From Comamonadaceae bacterium (lineage in GTDB: Bacteria > Pseudomonadota > Gammaproteobacteria > Burkholderiales > Burkholderiaceae), in contig CANCGU010000185.1 of the NCBI GenBank assembly GCA_947377705.1, forward strand, positions 1-5,413: DNA of 5,413 bases, written 5' to 3'. A model generated the notes under the pieces. That model did not search any database. It saw only the letters and a list, made by a program, of their open reading frames with translations, and had not been told where the DNA came from. Position numbers and translations under genes: made by a program. Of this stretch, positions 3,358 through 5,413 are shown one piece after another. The stretch's first letter is position 1. Each line of letters starts with the position of its first letter.

Positions 3358-5202
3358 ATGTCCTACCTCGTGCTCGCCCGCAAGTACCGTCCTAAAACCT
3401 TCACGGAAATGGTGGGGCAAGAGCACGTCGTGCAGGCGCTGACCAACGCCCTGACCACCCAGCGTTTGCACCATGCTTATTTGTTCACGGGTACACGCGG
3501 CGTGGGCAAAACGACGGTGTCGCGCGTGCTGGCCAAATCGCTCAATTGCCAAGGCGTGGATGGCACGGGTGGCATTACCGCGAATCCGTGCGGTGTGTGC
3601 CAAGCGTGTACCGATATCGACGCCGGACGTTTTGTGGATTACACCGAGCTAGATGCCGCCTCGAACCGTGGGGTGGACGAAGTGCAAAGCTTGCTAGAGC
3701 AAGCCGTGTACAAACCCGTGCAAGGCCGCTTCAAAGTCTTCATGATTGACGAGGTGCATATGCTCACCAACACCGCGTTCAATGCGATGTTGAAGACGCT
3801 AGAAGAGCCACCCGAATATTTGAAATTTGTGCTCGCCACCACCGACCCGCAAAAAGTGCCGGTCACTGTGTTGTCGCGATGCTTGCAGTTCAACCTGCGG
3901 CCCATGGCGCCAGAAACCGTGTTGGAGCACTTGGGCCATGTGTTGGGCCAAGAAAACATCGTTTCTGAGCCACAAGCCTTGCGCCTGCTGGCCCGTGCAG
4001 CCCGCGGTTCGATGCGCGATGCCCTCAGTTTGACCGACCAAGCCATCGCCTACGGCGGTGGCCAATTGCAAGAAGCTGCCGTGCGCCAAATGCTGGGCAG
4101 TGCCGATCGCTCGCATGTTTTCCGTTTGATTGAGGCGCTGGCCCACAGCGATGGCAAATCAGTGGTGGAAACTTCTGAAGCCTTGCGCTTGAATGGCCTG
4201 AGTGCCGCCGCCACACTCGAAGACATGTCGATGGTCTTGCAACGCATGGCTGTGTTGCAAGCCGTGCCCGACATGGCCGAAGCAGACGCTTCAGACCCAG
4301 AAGCAGCCGAGATGGCGCGCTTGGCCGGTGTGATGCCGCCTGACGAAATCCAGCTGCTTTACAGCTTGAGTTTGCATGGTCGCCAAGAGCTGGGCTTGGC
4401 CCCAGACGAATATGCCGCGCTCACCATGGTGCTGCTGCGCTTGTTGGCGTTCAAGCCTCAGGCTTCGGCTGAAAAAAAAACTCTAATTAATCCTCAACGC
4501 GCAACTCCAGCGCCAGCAGCTGTTCAGCGGGTGACTCAACCACCTGCAGCACAAGTGCCGCCAGCGCCCGTTCAACTGGCTCCACCTGAGCCACAACCCG
4601 CCGCTACCGTACAAGCTTTGCCCGTGCGCGACATGCGGCCGCGTGAAGTTGCCCCTTGGGAAGACGACCCAAGCTACGATCCAGATGGCGCAGACAGCCC
4701 GAGCTACGACCACGACTCAGATGCCGCTGTGGTGGCCATGCCGGTGCGCCAACAAGCCGAGCCAAGTGCTGTGCTTGAGCCGCAAATACCCACCACCGAG
4801 GTGCCACAAATTGTGGCCACGCCCGACGGTGAGTTTTGGCACAAATTGGTGATGGACATGTCTGCCGCCGAAACCATCAACGCTTTGGTGCGCGAGTTGG
4901 GTTTGCAATCCCAGTTGGTGGCGCGTGACACCGACACATGGATGCTGCGTGTGGAGCGTGAGTCACTCAACAGCACCATGAGCCGTGAGCGTTTGCAAAC
5001 GGCATTGGCGACGGCCGGCTATCCCGTGCGCCTCACCGTTGAAGTGGGCCGCGTGCAAGACAGCCCCGCCAAGCGCAATGCCGCCGCCGCTGCACAGCGT
5101 CAAGCAGGAGCTGAGGCCATCATCCTCAACGACCCATATGTTCAAAGTTTGATGCGAGATTACGGCGCCAAAATCGTGCCGGGCAGCATCAAGCCGCTTT
5201 AA
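3358..5202 (+). CDS. dnaX: DNA polymerase III subunits tau/gamma (clamp loader ATPase DnaX)
   Basis: 614 residues, against 643 in E. coli. Tau/gamma is the motor of the clamp loader, which places the beta clamp on DNA and, through tau, ties the polymerase cores to the helicase. Visible in order: N-terminal YLVLARKYRP; Walker A GTRGVGKT (45-52); zinc cysteines C64, C78, C81, C84, with a spacer a few residues longer than in E. coli; Walker B with IDEVH (130-134); arginine-finger motif SRC (173-175); sensor 2 GSMRDAL (217-223). The domain III collar reaches about 368. A Pro/Ala-rich and acidic linker spans about 370-490, with a PSYD repeat at 438-441 and 448-451. The tau C-terminal alpha-binding domain is about 491-614. 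A nine-A run at codons 372-375 probably also yields gamma. An in-frame TAG at 3343-3345 makes ATG 3358 the only ATG start; no Shine-Dalgarno is seen. ybaB follows after 32 bases. Confidence 0.98.
   Translation: MSYLVLARKYRPKTFTEMVGQEHVVQALTNALTTQRLHHAYLFTGTRGVGKTTVSRVLAKSLNCQGVDGTGGITANPCGVCQACTDIDAGRFVDYTELDAASNRGVDEVQSLLEQAVYKPVQGRFKVFMIDEVHMLTNTAFNAMLKTLEEPPEYLKFVLATTDPQKVPVTVLSRCLQFNLRPMAPETVLEHLGHVLGQENIVSEPQALRLLARAARGSMRDALSLTDQAIAYGGGQLQEAAVRQMLGSADRSHVFRLIEALAHSDGKSVVETSEALRLNGLSAAATLEDMSMVLQRMAVLQAVPDMAEADASDPEAAEMARLAGVMPPDEIQLLYSLSLHGRQELGLAPDEYAALTMVLLRLLAFKPQASAEKKTLINPQRATPAPAAVQRVTQPPAAQVPPAPVQLAPPEPQPAATVQALPVRDMRPREVAPWEDDPSYDPDGADSPSYDHDSDAAVVAMPVRQQAEPSAVLEPQIPTTEVPQIVATPDGEFWHKLVMDMSAAETINALVRELGLQSQLVARDTDTWMLRVERESLNSTMSRERLQTALATAGYPVRLTVEVGRVQDSPAKRNAAAAAQRQAGAEAIILNDPYVQSLMRDYGAKIVPGSIKPL
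4459..4490 (+). promoter_or_regulatory. Probable programmed slippage/frameshift site giving DnaX gamma
   Basis: Nine A residues (4472-4480) cover the codons GAA AAA AAA ACT, with an in-frame A-AAA-AAA heptamer. One base back, the frame reads AAC TCT AAT then TAA (4488-4490), giving 377 residues. One base forward, it reads CTC then TAA (4484-4486), giving 375 residues. Either slip ends the protein just after domain III, close to a gamma subunit. E. coli uses -1 ribosomal frameshifting on A AAA AAG; Thermus thermophilus uses transcriptional slippage on an A9 run. The long pure A run and stops in both frames resemble the Thermus case. CAGGC-TTCG-GCTG (4459-4471) can form a short hairpin with a bulge and a C(UUCG)G tetraloop directly against the A run. 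The mechanism is inference. Confidence 0.75.
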
Positions 5203-5234
5203 GTTTTTATTAGTTTTGTAAAAGGGAAGACACC

Positions 5235-5413
5235 ATGTTCAACAAAGGACAACTCTCGGGCCTCATGAAGCAAGCCCAAGCCATGCAAGAAAACCTCAAA
5301 AAAGCACAAGAAGAGCTGGCCTTCGTCGAAGTCACAGGCGAATCTGGCGCTGGTTTGGTCAAGGTCTTGATGACCTGCAAGCATGAGGTCAAACGCATCA
5401 CCATCGACCCCAG
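5235..5413 (+). CDS. ybaB: Nucleoid-associated protein YbaB/EbfC, N-terminal part, runs off the window
   Basis: Fifty-nine complete codons are visible, starting [20 protein letters not shown] and continuing with a helix rich in K, A, Q and E, then the strand region [14 protein letters not shown] and [10 protein letters not shown]. This is the characteristic start of the YbaB/EbfC family (full length about 105-110 residues), small DNA-binding dimers that coat the nucleoid. GGGAAGA (5224-5230), 4 bases before the ATG, is the ribosome binding site. The gap to the dnaX stop is 32 bases, AT-rich and without a hairpin, so both genes are probably on one transcript. In many proteobacteria recR comes next in this operon; it is outside the window. 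Confidence 0.95.
   Translation, partial: MFNKGQLSGLMKQAQAMQENLKKAQEELAFVEVTGESGAGLVKVLMTCKHEVKRITIDP

Noticed and set aside
3639..4979. Several antisense and frame-shifted open frames inside dnaX (for example 3639-4046, 3799-4146 and 4704-4979 on minus)
   Set aside because: They are shadows of a GC-rich, strongly conserved dnaX and have no independent start signals or recognisable products.

Overview
The window looks like a chromosomal housekeeping segment from a betaproteobacterium, most likely Burkholderiales and probably Comamonadaceae-like. The reasons are the dnaX–ybaB/ebfC gene order, the SRP RNA gene next to dnaX, the sequence of DnaX itself and moderately high GC. The taxon is inferred from recalled family resemblance, not from a search. 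I see no insertion sequence, phage gene, CRISPR array, tRNA or rRNA.

Left part (1-1652): the first 82 bases are the 5' end of a minus-strand thioredoxin gene (trxA). It diverges from a plus-strand cytoplasmic DsbA-family/FrnE-like oxidoreductase with a CPWC active site. That gene runs tail-to-tail into a minus-strand FocA-type formate channel gene; only 10 bases separate the two stops.

Middle part (1653-3105): two small genes of unknown function converge and overlap by 11 bases. One is a 95-residue basic protein on plus; the other is a 145-residue protein with an acidic, Pro/Ala-rich N-terminus on minus. Two perfect 8-bp stem-loops lie back to back in the 3' end of the plus-strand gene. Next comes a minus-strand lipoprotein gene of unknown function, closed by a rho-independent terminator.

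Right part (3106-5413): a 4.5S signal recognition particle RNA gene (ffs) lies on minus immediately upstream of the lipoprotein gene, with a recognisable sigma70 promoter. Divergent from it is dnaX (tau subunit of the DNA polymerase III clamp loader), followed by the start of ybaB/ebfC, probably in one operon.

The most notable signal is inside dnaX. A run of nine A residues sits at the end of domain III, with stop codons in both alternative frames within 10 bases. A possible C(UUCG)G hairpin abuts the run on its 5' side. This looks like a programmed slippage site producing a short gamma form of 375-377 residues beside the 614-residue tau. The second useful point is that ffs is hidden under an over-extended reading frame of the lipoprotein gene. 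I found no evidence of a wholly new multi-gene system.
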